NCBI GenBank assembly: GCA_050874905.1
Contig: JBNMLP010000015.1
Location: forward strand, 1 to 64,000
Source: NC2004 sp050874905
GTDB taxonomy: Bacteria > Bacillota > Clostridia > Lachnospirales > Lachnospiraceae
Length of the DNA stretch: 64,000 bases
Reading direction: 5' to 3'
The translations under genes were made by a program, and so were the position numbers. A model generated the notes under the pieces. That model ran no database searches and was not told the origin of the DNA. It saw only the letters and a program-made list of their open reading frames with translations. This document shows, piece by piece, positions 49,422 to 57,989 of the stretch (positions are counted from its first letter, which is position 1; every line of letters starts with the position of its first letter).

Positions 49422-51575
49422 ATGACGCCCAAGAGACAAAACAGACATACCTATATGATCGTGACGGTGATCCTGATCATCAGCATAGCGGGTATATTAT
49501 TTTATTATACAAAGAGTGTACAAAAGATTTCGGATGCACAGTGCTTTAGTATGCTGGATGATTCCCAGGAGCAGGTCGGACAAATGATCGCCAATGAAAT
49601 GCAGAATCAGCAGGAGCATCTGGAATCGGCGTCTAATCTGCTTTCGGATCTGATCGTTGATTTCCACAAGAATCAGGAAGAGATCAAGAAAATTCTTGCC
49701 GCCTGTAGTACGGACCGGGAATATTCCCACTGGGAGATCTGTCTGCCGGATGGCAGGGGTATGCGAGACGACGGAGAAATGTTTGATCTGGAGCCCGCCT
49801 ATTCTTTTTCGGATCGTATCCGGAGCGGATTTGTTGTGTCGGAACGCCGGACGGCATTAAAGGATCAGAAAACACAGATCGTCATGTTGTCGAAATGTAT
49901 GTTTGATAATGGCAGATGTACCGGGATCCTTTCTTCGGTGATCGATGTGGAAGCTTTTTCCAAATACTTTTTTAAGAGTTCTTATGCAAAAAAGTTAAAA
50001 CTTCTGCTTTTTGAACGGGAAACCGGAGACATTTTAATTGATTTCTGGCATAATTCTCTTGGAAATATCAAGGACATCACCGAGCCTGTCGGGATGCAGG
50101 GATATGACTGGAATACGATCGCAAAGAGGTACTGCAGTGGAAAAAAAGGACATGGAGCTTTTGTATCAGAAAATGATACAGAGATTCAATATCTGTCTTA
50201 CGCTCCGGTAGGTTACAGTGACTGGGAGCTGCTGGTGGTTGCTCCAGGATCCTTTTATATGAAATCAGCGCAGGAAAACCGCAGACAGACATTTGAAATG
50301 CTCGGTGTGCTCTTTACGCTGTTTCTTATATACTTGTTGTTTCTTGCTTACTGTGAATGGTGCAGGCAGGAGAAAAATCAAAGAAGAGAACTTGCATTAA
50401 AGGATGCATTGCAAAAGGCAAAGCATGCCAATGAAGCCAAGTCAGACTTTTTATCGCGTATGTCACATGACATTCGTACTCCGCTGAATGGGATTATTGG
50501 GTTGATGGATATTTCAGAAGCAAACAGTTCTGATACGGCTTTGCTTCAGGAAAACCGGCAGAAAGCACGTATCGCAGCCAATCATTTATTGTCGTTGATC
50601 AATGACATATTAAATATGAGCAAGCTGGAGGATGACAAGGTGGAATTTTCCCATGAAGCTTTTGATCTTTGTGCGCTGGCAGATGATGTACTTACCATTA
50701 CCAAATTGAACGCGGAGGAAGCCGGGATTACTTTAGAACATGAGAACTGTGCGGAGAATCTGCCGTATCCATATGTTTATGGTAGTCCGCTGCATGTCCG
50801 TCAGATTTTTGTCAATGTGCTGAATAATGCCGTAAAATATAACAAACCGGGTGGCAGCATTTACACGAAGATCACTTGTGAGCAAACCGGAGAGAAAACG
50901 GTGACCTACAGCTGTGTGGTAAAAGATACCGGGATTGGTATGAGCAAAGAATTTCTGGCACACTTGTTTGAACCGTTTGCACAGGAGAAGGTCGATGCGA
51001 GAAGTGTCTATCAGGGAACCGGACTCGGCATGGCGATCGTCAAATCATTGGTGGATAAAATGGGCGGTACGATCACGGTGAAAAGTGAGGTAGAGGTAGG
51101 AACCGAATTTCTGATCACGCTGACCTTCGACATTGCCTCGAAAGAGGATGTGTATGGTACGGAGGAACAGACGCTGGAAGCGTCGATCAAGGGCATGCAC
51201 ATTCTGCTGGCAGAGGATAATGACTTAAACCGGGAGATTGCAACAGAGCTGCTGAAAGAGCAGGGGGCAGAGGTGTCCAGTGTTGTAGATGGAGCACAGG
51301 CAGTGAAGCTGTTCGGGCAGTGTGAGCAGGGAACGTTTGATGCGGTGCTCATGGATATCATGATGCCGGTCTGTGATGGATTAGAGGCGTGCCGCCGTAT
51401 CCGCAGTCTGAACCGGGAGGATGCCAAAAAGGTGCCGGTCATTGCGCTGACTGCCAATGCATTTTTGGAAGATGCGAAAAAATGCGAGGAGGCCGGAATG
51501 GATGCGTATCTGACCAAACCGATCGAATTGAATAAATTGATCGCCACGTTATCCAGAATAAGGAAAACGAAATAG
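49422..51575 (+). CDS. Hybrid sensor histidine kinase with Cache-like sensor
   Basis: 717 residues, AAAGGAG upstream. Transmembrane helix ~11-30 (MIVTVILIISIAGILFYYT), extracellular part ~31-285 with a Cache-like pattern (LDVDVEAFSK-type strand, GYSDWELLVVAPG near its end), second helix ~295-313. HisKA box SRMSHDIRTPLNGIIGLM (His ~350). HATPase: NVLNNAVKYN, DTGIGMS, GTGLGMAIVK. Receiver (~592-715): ILLAEDNDLN, VLMDIMMP, LTKPI. Same family as the kinases at 23508 and 26254, whose receivers are close relatives. Nothing adjacent suggests its signal. Confidence 0.92.
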   Translation: MTPKRQNRHTYMIVTVILIISIAGILFYYTKSVQKISDAQCFSMLDDSQEQVGQMIANEMQNQQEHLESASNLLSDLIVDFHKNQEEIKKILAACSTDREYSHWEICLPDGRGMRDDGEMFDLEPAYSFSDRIRSGFVVSERRTALKDQKTQIVMLSKCMFDNGRCTGILSSVIDVEAFSKYFFKSSYAKKLKLLLFERETGDILIDFWHNSLGNIKDITEPVGMQGYDWNTIAKRYCSGKKGHGAFVSENDTEIQYLSYAPVGYSDWELLVVAPGSFYMKSAQENRRQTFEMLGVLFTLFLIYLLFLAYCEWCRQEKNQRRELALKDALQKAKHANEAKSDFLSRMSHDIRTPLNGIIGLMDISEANSSDTALLQENRQKARIAANHLLSLINDILNMSKLEDDKVEFSHEAFDLCALADDVLTITKLNAEEAGITLEHENCAENLPYPYVYGSPLHVRQIFVNVLNNAVKYNKPGGSIYTKITCEQTGEKTVTYSCVVKDTGIGMSKEFLAHLFEPFAQEKVDARSVYQGTGLGMAIVKSLVDKMGGTITVKSEVEVGTEFLITLTFDIASKEDVYGTEEQTLEASIKGMHILLAEDNDLNREIATELLKEQGAEVSSVVDGAQAVKLFGQCEQGTFDAVLMDIMMPVCDGLEACRRIRSLNREDAKKVPVIALTANAFLEDAKKCEEAGMDAYLTKPIELNKLIATLSRIRKTK

Positions 51576-51580
51576 CATAG

Positions 51581-51610
51581 GAGGCTGTTTGAAAAAGCAG
51601 CCTCTTTTTT
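51581..51610 (+). terminator. Terminator after kinase gene
   Basis: GAGGCTG and CAGCCTC arms with 10-nt loop, then six Ts. Confidence 0.88.
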
Positions 51611-51638
51611 ATACCCTTCGATAAGTTGTAACAACAAC

Positions 51639-51671
51639 TGTCTTGTCACCTGTAAAAATATGTGCTATACT
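51639..51671 (+). promoter_or_regulatory. nadA promoter with probable NiaR operator
   Basis: -35 TTGTCA (51643-51648), 17-bp spacer, -10 TATACT (51666-51671). The segment TGTCTTGTCACCTGTA (51639-51654) covers the -35 and resembles the NiaR box of Firmicutes as I remember it (a TGTCTTGACACCTGT-like sequence). The NiaR gene is last in this operon. Confidence 0.7.
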
Positions 51672-51737
51672 TCACCGTAAACAAAAAGGAAGCAGGTGGC
51701 AGCAGCTTTTTATGCGCTGTCAGGAAAGGATGTTTTT

Positions 51738-52655
51738 ATGAACGAAGACAAGATACAACAGATTAAGGCATTGAAAAAAGAAAAAAATGCTGTGATTTTA
51801 GCCCACTATTATGTGAAGCCGGAGGTGCAGGCAATCGCAGATTATATCGGCGATTCCTTTTACTTAAGTAAGCTGGCGGTAAGCCTTGACAATCCGGTCA
51901 TCGTCTTTTGCGGTGTCTCCTTTATGGGGGAAAGTGCCAAGCTTCTGAATCCGGAGAAAACGGTGCTGATGCCGGAGCCGACCGCCGACTGTCCGATGGC
52001 ACACATGGTGACGGAGCAGGTGGTGGAGCAGGCAAGACAGACGTATGAGGATCTGGCTGTTGTCTGCTATATCAATTCTACCGCAGAGATCAAATCGTGG
52101 TCGGATGTCTGTGTGACATCGGCAAATGCGGTAAAGATCGTTAAAAATCTGCCGAATAAAAACATTCTGTTCATTCCGGACCGCAACCTCGGACATTATG
52201 TGGCAAGTCAGGTGCCGGACAAACATTTTATCTATAACGAAGGCTTCTGTCCACGGCATGAATATATGTCTGCCGATGAGATCAGAGAAGCCAAAGCGGC
52301 ACATCCGGATGCCAAAGTGCTGGTACACCCGGAATGTAATCCCGACATTATCAAGCTGGCAGATTACATTGGTTCCACGAGCGGCATTATCAATTATGCA
52401 AAGGAACACAAAGAGGAGAAGGAGTTCATTATCGGAACGGTAGTCGGTGTCATTTACAAACTGGAGGAGGAACGACCGGATGCCGCCTTTTATTTCCCGA
52501 AAACAGAGCCTATTTGTGTCAACATGGATAAGATCACGCTCGATCATGTGATCCATGTTTTAGAGACCGGGGAAAATGAGGTTTCTCTCCCGCCAAAAGA
52601 ACATGAGGAAAAAGCGAAGGAAGCATTACATCAGATGCTTTTGCTTGCAAAATAG
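51738..52655 (+). CDS. nadA: Quinolinate synthase
   Basis: [4Fe-4S] enzyme condensing iminoaspartate with dihydroxyacetone phosphate to quinolinate, second step of de novo NAD synthesis. About 305 residues from ATG 51738 (GAAAGGATG site; an earlier GTG at 51696 is unlikely). Compact form. The three cluster cysteines are in VFCGVSFMGESAKLL (~60), NEGFCPRHEYM (~146) and TEPICVNMDKITLD (~262). Substrate motifs ILAHYYVKPEVQ and STSGI are present. First gene of nadABC-niaR. Confidence 0.96.
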   Translation: MNEDKIQQIKALKKEKNAVILAHYYVKPEVQAIADYIGDSFYLSKLAVSLDNPVIVFCGVSFMGESAKLLNPEKTVLMPEPTADCPMAHMVTEQVVEQARQTYEDLAVVCYINSTAEIKSWSDVCVTSANAVKIVKNLPNKNILFIPDRNLGHYVASQVPDKHFIYNEGFCPRHEYMSADEIREAKAAHPDAKVLVHPECNPDIIKLADYIGSTSGIINYAKEHKEEKEFIIGTVVGVIYKLEEERPDAAFYFPKTEPICVNMDKITLDHVIHVLETGENEVSLPPKEHEEKAKEALHQMLLLAK

Positions 52656-52674
52656 AGGAAATCAGGTGAATGAT

Positions 52675-53889
52675 ATGAAACAGCAATATTACGATGTCGT
52701 TATTGTAGGATGTGGCGTAGGCGGACTTTACACTGCCCTTCATCTGCCGAGTGATACCCGGGTTCTGATGCTGTCCAAGGAGGAATTGAAAACGTGTGAC
52801 TCCATGCTGGCACAGGGCGGGATCTGTGTGCTGCGGGATGAGGATGATTATGATTCTTACTTTGAAGATACAATGCGTGCCGGACATTATGAAAACCGCA
52901 AGGAAAGTGTAGATATCATGATACGGGGAAGCCGGGATGTGATCAATACGCTGCTGTCCTTAGGTGTAGAGTTTGAAAAGGATGAAAATGGAAATCTGTG
53001 CTATACGAAGGAGGGCGCACATTCCAAACCGCGTATTTGTTTCCATGAGGACATTACCGGAGAAGCGATCACGACAAAGCTTTTAAAAGCAGTAAAGGCA
53101 TGTCCGAATGTCACGATCAAAGAATATATGACGATGACGGACATCATTGAACGGAATAAGGAATGTATCGGTGTTCTGGCAAAGGATGTCCAGGGAAAAG
53201 AGTATGAATTTTTCGCAGAAGATGTGGTGCTGGCTACCGGAGGAATCGGCGGATTGTATAAACATTCCACGAATTTTCCAATCTTAACCGGAGATGGCTG
53301 CAGTGTTGCCGAAAAGCATGGCGTAGAGCTGGAGCATATGGACTATATCCAGATCCATCCGACCTGTCTTTATAGTGACAAACCGGGGCGCAGTTTTCTG
53401 ATCACGGAATCTGCCAGAGGAGAAGGTGCGGTGCTGCTCAATCATAAAGGAGAGCGGTTTACCGATGAGTTACAGCCACGGGATATTGTAGCCGCCGCCA
53501 TCAAAGCGGAAATGGAAAAAGAAGGCGTGGAATATGAGTACCTTTCTTTTGCTCCGATCGATCCGGAAGAAGTCGTCAGGCATTTTCCTCATATTTATGA
53601 GCACTGTTTGGAGGAAGGATATGATATACTAAAAGAGCCGATCCCGATCGTTCCGGCACAGCATTATTTTATGGGTGGCATCCATGTGGATTCCAATTCC
53701 AAAACAACGATGGATCATCTGTATGCCGTCGGTGAGACAAGCTGTAACGGAGTACACGGAAAAAACAGGCTTGCAAGCAACAGTTTATTAGAGAGTCTGG
53801 TATTTGCCAAACGGGCGGCCAGAGAAATTACGAACACACAGAAAGGAACCAAAGAATATGAATCCAATTACTATGCAATTAGTTGCTGA
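52675..53889 (+). CDS. nadB: L-aspartate oxidase (short form)
   Basis: FAD enzyme oxidising aspartate to iminoaspartate for NadA. About 404 residues from ATG 52675 (CAGGTGA site). FAD-binding GCGVGGLYTALHL (residues ~12-24), CDSMLAQGGICV, ATGGIGGLYKHSTNF, HPTCLYSD and GEGAVLLNHKG; QHYFMGGIHVD is the substrate-loop His region. The C-terminal helical domain (~120-130 residues in the ~535-residue enzyme) is missing; a short form is common in Clostridia. It ends 32 nt inside the nadC reading frame. Role supported strongly by neighbours. Confidence 0.93.
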   Translation: MKQQYYDVVIVGCGVGGLYTALHLPSDTRVLMLSKEELKTCDSMLAQGGICVLRDEDDYDSYFEDTMRAGHYENRKESVDIMIRGSRDVINTLLSLGVEFEKDENGNLCYTKEGAHSKPRICFHEDITGEAITTKLLKAVKACPNVTIKEYMTMTDIIERNKECIGVLAKDVQGKEYEFFAEDVVLATGGIGGLYKHSTNFPILTGDGCSVAEKHGVELEHMDYIQIHPTCLYSDKPGRSFLITESARGEGAVLLNHKGERFTDELQPRDIVAAAIKAEMEKEGVEYEYLSFAPIDPEEVVRHFPHIYEHCLEEGYDILKEPIPIVPAQHYFMGGIHVDSNSKTTMDHLYAVGETSCNGVHGKNRLASNSLLESLVFAKRAAREITNTQKGTKEYESNYYAISC

Positions 53890-54718
53890 CAAATACATAA
53901 AAATGGCGTTAGAGGAGGATATTAGCAGTGAGGACGTTTCCACCAATGCCGTGATGCCGGATAAAAAGCTGGGGGAAGTGTCGTTGATCGCCAAAGAGGA
54001 TGGTATCATTGCCGGACTTTCCATTTTTGAGCGGGTATTTACGATGCTGGATGCGCAAACTGTGGTAGAATTTAAAGATGGTGTCAGGGATGGCGCACAT
54101 GTGACAAACGGACAGGTGATGGCAGTGGTACGGGGAGATATAAGAGTATTGCTTTCGGGAGAACGCACGGCTCTTAATTACCTGCAGCGGTTAAGTGGAA
54201 TTGCCACTTATACCAGTCAGGTTGCCAAGCTGCTTGAGGGAAGCCATACCAAGCTTTTGGATACAAGAAAAACAACACCGGGCATGCGCATTTTTGAAAA
54301 GTATGCGGTACGTGTCGGCGGTGGAAACAATCACCGCTACAATCTGTCAGACGGTGTGCTGTTAAAGGATAATCACATCGACGCCGCAGGTGGTGTTGCA
54401 AATGCCATCAAAATGGCGAAGGAATATGCCCCATTTGTCCGCAAGATCGAGGTGGAAACAGAGTCTTTGGAGATGGTAAAGGAAGCAGTGGAAGCCGGTG
54501 CTGACATTATCATGCTCGACAACATGACACCGGAGCAGATGAAGGAAGCGATCGACGTGATCGATGGGCGTGCTGAGACAGAGTGTTCCGGCAACATCAC
54601 AAAGGAAAATATCAAAACGATCACAGCACTCGGGGTTGATTATGTTTCCAGTGGTGCTTTGACACATTCCGCACCGATCTTAGATATCAGTCTGAAACAT
54701 TTAACTGTGATCGAATAG
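53858..54718 (+). CDS. nadC: Nicotinate-nucleotide pyrophosphorylase (quinolinate phosphoribosyltransferase)
   Basis: Converts quinolinate and PRPP to nicotinate mononucleotide, releasing CO2. About 286 residues from ATG 53858 (GAAAGGA site), starting 32 nt inside nadB. Conserved blocks: ALEEDISSEDVST, SGERTALNYLQRLSGIAT, LDTRKTTPGMR, VRVGGGNNHRYNLSDGVLLKDNHI, EVETESLEMVKEA and IMLDNMTPEQM. All PRPP- and quinolinate-binding residues appear present. Third gene of the NAD operon. Confidence 0.97.
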   Translation: MNPITMQLVADKYIKMALEEDISSEDVSTNAVMPDKKLGEVSLIAKEDGIIAGLSIFERVFTMLDAQTVVEFKDGVRDGAHVTNGQVMAVVRGDIRVLLSGERTALNYLQRLSGIATYTSQVAKLLEGSHTKLLDTRKTTPGMRIFEKYAVRVGGGNNHRYNLSDGVLLKDNHIDAAGGVANAIKMAKEYAPFVRKIEVETESLEMVKEAVEAGADIIMLDNMTPEQMKEAIDVIDGRAETECSGNITKENIKTITALGVDYVSSGALTHSAPILDISLKHLTVIE

Positions 54719-54734
54719 AGCAGGAGTGAATGGT

Positions 54735-55289
54735 ATGGGTAAAGAACAGCAAACAGGAGAAAAGCGGAGAGAGCAGCTGCTTGCACTTATGCGCCAGTCC
54801 AACTCGCCGCTTTCTGGAGCAATCTTAGGAGAGAAGACCGGGGTAAGCCGTCAGGTGGTCGTACAGGATATTGCTCTGCTCCGCACCAAAGGGATACGCA
54901 TTGTGTCGACGGCGCGCGGCTATGTGCTTGCAGAAGAAAAGAAGCAGCCGGAGCGCACCTTTAAGGTCTGTCATACGGAGGAGCAGGTTGCCGATGAGCT
55001 GCAGACGATGGTAGATTACGGCGGGGAAGTTGTGGATGTCATGGTCAATCACAGAACCTATGGCAAAGTCACTGCACCGCTGCACGTCAAGAGCCGCCGG
55101 GATGTACAGAATTTCCTGAATGAGTTAAAGAGCAGCAAGTCTTCTCTTTTGTTAAACATCACAAGTGGGTATCATTTTCATACGGTACGCGCCGAGAGTG
55201 AGGAGATTTTAGACGAGATCGAACAGGCACTAAAAGATAAGGGATATTTAGTGGAACGCCTTGCTTATGAAATGGCGCAGGAACCCTAA
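54735..55289 (+). CDS. niaR: NiaR-type NAD-biosynthesis repressor (3H domain)
   Basis: About 184 residues. N-terminal winged helix (REQLLALMRQSNSPLSGAILGEKTGVSRQVVVQDIALLRTKG, ~11-52, as pattern) and C-terminal 3H domain with the three conserved histidines in VNHRTYGKV, LHVKSRRDV and GYHFHTVRAES, which bind nickel and niacin in characterised NiaR. Represses nad and niacin-uptake genes when niacin is plentiful. A site resembling its operator overlaps the nadA promoter, so the operon is probably autoregulated. Confidence 0.93.
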   Translation: MGKEQQTGEKRREQLLALMRQSNSPLSGAILGEKTGVSRQVVVQDIALLRTKGIRIVSTARGYVLAEEKKQPERTFKVCHTEEQVADELQTMVDYGGEVVDVMVNHRTYGKVTAPLHVKSRRDVQNFLNELKSSKSSLLLNITSGYHFHTVRAESEEILDEIEQALKDKGYLVERLAYEMAQEP

Positions 55290-55349
55290 ACGAGAAAATT
55301 TATAAAAAAAAATTTTCACTTTTCTAGTGTAATTTACGAAAGAATCGTG

Positions 55350-55449
55350 TATAATGAACGCGATAGGGTAAAATTTGCCCGGTTGGTAGGTTACCAAGCC
55401 CGTTAATACGGGTGATAAATAATATTATAAAGTAAAGGAGTAAGGTAAA
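55350..55449 (+). promoter_or_regulatory. pckA promoter -10 and structured 5' leader
   Basis: -10 TATAAT at 55350-55355 (no good -35). The leader then holds three consecutive pairings: GGGTAAA with TTTGCCC (55366-55380), TTGGT with ACCAA (55383-55397) and CCCGT with ACGGG (55399-55412), followed by an AAAGGAG ribosome-binding site. Runs of G and C from neighbouring hairpins could pair with each other, so alternative folds are possible. No known riboswitch family matches. Confidence 0.55.
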
Positions 55450-57063
55450 ATGGCAAACATTGATTTAAGCAAGTACGGTATTACCGGAACGACAGAGATC
55501 GTTTACAATCCTTCTTACGATGTATTATTCGAAGAAGAGACCAAGTCTTCCAACGAAGGTTATGAGGTTGGTCAGAACACAGAGTTAGACGCAGTGAACG
55601 TTATGACAGGTATCTACACCGGTCGTTCTCCTAAAGATAAGTTCATCGTTGAAGATGAGAACTCTAAGGACACTGTATGGTGGGATTCTGCAGAATATCC
55701 AAATGACAACCACAAGATGTCAGAAAAAGCATGGGCTGCAGTAAAAGACATTGCAAAGAAAGAGCTTTCTAATAAAAAGTTATATGTAGTAGATGCCTTC
55801 TGTGGTGCAAACAAAGACACCCGTATGGCAGTTCGTTTCATCGTTGAGGTTGCTTGGCAGGCTCACTTTGTAACAAACATGTTCATCAAGCCAACCGAAG
55901 ACGAGTTAAAAGACTTCGAGCCAGATTTCATTGTTTACAATGCATCTAAGGCTAAGGTTGAGAACTACAAAGAGTTAGGATTAAACTCTGAGACATGTGT
56001 TGCATTCAACATTACAAGCAAAGAGCAGGTTATCATCAATACATGGTACGGTGGAGAGATGAAGAAGGGTATGTTCTCTATGATGAACTACTTCTTACCA
56101 TTAAAGGGTATGGCTTCTATGCACTGTTCAGCAAATACCGATATGGAAGGTAAGAACACAGCAGTATTCTTCGGTCTTTCCGGAACTGGTAAGACAACCT
56201 TATCTACAGATCCAAAACGTCTTCTGATCGGTGATGATGAGCACGGTTGGGATGACAACGGCGTATTCAACTTCGAGGGTGGTTGCTACGCGAAGGTAAT
56301 CGGTCTGGACAAAGAGTCTGAGCCGGATATCTACAATGCGATCAGAAGAGATGCATTATTAGAGAACGTTACCGTTGCTGCTGATGGCAAGATCGACTTT
56401 GACGATAAGAGCGTAACAGAGAACACTCGTGTATCTTATCCGATCGATCACATCGATAATATCGTAGCAAAAGTAAATGGTATCTCTGCAGGTCCTGCTG
56501 CAAAGAACGTAATCTTCTTATCTGCAGATGCATTTGGAGTACTTCCTCCAGTATCTATCCTGACACCAGAGCAGACACAGTACTACTTCTTATCAGGATT
56601 TACCGCAAAATTAGCAGGTACAGAGCGTGGAATCACAGAGCCTACTCCTACTTTCTCTGCATGTTTCGGACAGGCATTCTTAGAGTTACACCCAACCAAA
56701 TATGGTGAGGAGCTCGTAAAGAAGATGGAGAAGAGTGGTGCTAAGGCATACCTTGTAAATACCGGATGGAACGGAACTGGTAAGCGTATCACCATCAAAG
56801 ATACCCGTGGAATCATCGACGCTATCTTAAGCGGTGCAATCAACGAAGCACCTACAAAGAAGATCCCTATGTTCAACTTTGAGGTTCCAACAGAGCTTCC
56901 AGGTGTTGACAGCGGTATCTTAGATCCTCGTGACACTTATGCTGATCCTACTGAGTGGGAGACAAAGGCAAAAGACTTAGCTGCTCGTTTCGTTAAGAAC
57001 TTCAAGAAGTACGAGACAAACGATGCTGGTAAAGCATTAGTTGCTGCTGGTCCTGAGGCATAA
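55450..57063 (+). CDS. pckA: Phosphoenolpyruvate carboxykinase (ATP)
   Basis: Interconverts oxaloacetate and PEP with ATP/ADP; in fermenters it often runs towards oxaloacetate for succinate or feeds gluconeogenesis. 537 residues, full length. Motifs: TGIYTGRSPKDKFIVED (substrate Arg), GLSGTGKTTLS (P-loop, ~243-253), LIGDDEHGWDDNGVFNFEGG (metal/kinase-2 region) and NTGWNGTGKRI. Codon use is strikingly biased (GGT, GTT, AAG, GAG) compared with neighbours, a sign of high expression. Preceded by a structured leader, followed by a strong terminator. Confidence 0.98.
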   Translation: MANIDLSKYGITGTTEIVYNPSYDVLFEEETKSSNEGYEVGQNTELDAVNVMTGIYTGRSPKDKFIVEDENSKDTVWWDSAEYPNDNHKMSEKAWAAVKDIAKKELSNKKLYVVDAFCGANKDTRMAVRFIVEVAWQAHFVTNMFIKPTEDELKDFEPDFIVYNASKAKVENYKELGLNSETCVAFNITSKEQVIINTWYGGEMKKGMFSMMNYFLPLKGMASMHCSANTDMEGKNTAVFFGLSGTGKTTLSTDPKRLLIGDDEHGWDDNGVFNFEGGCYAKVIGLDKESEPDIYNAIRRDALLENVTVAADGKIDFDDKSVTENTRVSYPIDHIDNIVAKVNGISAGPAAKNVIFLSADAFGVLPPVSILTPEQTQYYFLSGFTAKLAGTERGITEPTPTFSACFGQAFLELHPTKYGEELVKKMEKSGAKAYLVNTGWNGTGKRITIKDTRGIIDAILSGAINEAPTKKIPMFNFEVPTELPGVDSGILDPRDTYADPTEWETKAKDLAARFVKNFKKYETNDAGKALVAAGPEA

Positions 57064-57097
57064 GAAACGTCTTTGACTTGATTGATTTGAACTGATT

Positions 57098-57142
57098 ATA
57101 AGCTGCTATCGTTATGCTGCATAATGATAGTAGCTTATTTTT
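57098..57142 (+). terminator. Terminator after pckA
   Basis: 18-bp arms ATAAGCTGCTATCGTTAT and ATAATGATAGTAGCTTAT with two G-T pairs and a GCTGC loop, then a T-run. Confidence 0.92.
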
Positions 57143-57236
57143 GTAGTAAAAGTCCAGCAGGCGTCCCGTAGGTCTGCATGATGCAGAAAAGATATTATAT
57201 AAGCACGGTAAAGTGTGCAAAAACAGGAGAGAAAGT

Positions 57237-57959
57237 ATGGTCAAGATTGCGACAATCAGAACCGATTTTAAGGAGAAATTCGGACTGCCACGCCAGAGTG
57301 GATTAGTACCGGAGCTGACCGGGCGGATCGTATTTGAACCGGCATACCGGAATCCACAGGCGTTAAAGGGACTGTCAGATTTTTCTCATTTGTGGATCAT
57401 CTGGGAATGTTCGATGGCACAGAAAAAGCAGGGGCAGGGAAAGAGGAAAAAAGAATCCCAGCAGGAAACACAAAAAGCCCCTCACTGGAATGCCATGGTG
57501 AAGCCACCCCGGTTAGGCGGAAATGAAAAAATGGGAGTGTTTGCCACCCGTTCTCCGTTCCGTCCTAATCCGATCGGACTTTCTTGTGTTAAGATTGATC
57601 AGATCAAAGAAACGGAAAAAGAAGGAACGGTGATCCTTGTCAGTGGAATTGATCTGTTAGATGGCACTCCGATCTATGACATCAAACCATATCTTCCCTA
57701 TGCGGACAGTCATCCGGAAGCAACCTCCGGATTTGCGGGAGAGGTCTATGCGCATGCCCTTGATGTTGTATTTCCGAAAGAGCTGCTCTTACGGCTGCCG
57801 GAGGAAAAACGTCCGGGAGCAATGGGATTATTACGGCAGGATCCACGTCCGGCATATCAGGATGAGGAAGACCGGATCTACGGCGTTTCTTACGCCGGAT
57901 TCAATATCCGGTTTCAGGTGAAGAACGATCGGTTGACCGTCATAGAGGTAGAAGAATAA
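57237..57959 (+). CDS. trmO: tRNA (adenine37-N6)-methyltransferase TrmO (TsaA/YaeB family)
   Basis: Methylates N6-threonylcarbamoyladenosine at position 37 of some tRNAs, using SAM. About 240 residues from ATG 57237, CAGGAG upstream; a GTG at 57213 lies before that site. Conserved: IATIRTDFKEKFGLPRQSGL, ALKGLSDFSHLWIIWECSM, GVFATRSPFRPNPIGLSCVKI, LDGTPIYDIKPYLPYADSH and the C-terminal DPRPAY. One Lys-rich insert (~62-82) is unusual. Single gene upstream of the cooC-like gene by 30 nt. Confidence 0.94.
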   Translation: MVKIATIRTDFKEKFGLPRQSGLVPELTGRIVFEPAYRNPQALKGLSDFSHLWIIWECSMAQKKQGQGKRKKESQQETQKAPHWNAMVKPPRLGGNEKMGVFATRSPFRPNPIGLSCVKIDQIKETEKEGTVILVSGIDLLDGTPIYDIKPYLPYADSHPEATSGFAGEVYAHALDVVFPKELLLRLPEEKRPGAMGLLRQDPRPAYQDEEDRIYGVSYAGFNIRFQVKNDRLTVIEVEE

Positions 57960-57989
57960 GATACGAAAAGGAGAAAGAAGCGTAATCGT

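Noticed and set aside
51011..51649. 212-codon reverse ORF
   Set aside because: Antisense shadow of the kinase HATPase and receiver domains, without protein-family features.
55356..55420. c-di-GMP-I riboswitch in the pckA leader
   Set aside because: One segment (GGTTGGTAGGTTACC) recalls its 3' part, but the conserved ACGCACAGGGCAAACC and GAAA tetraloop parts are absent.
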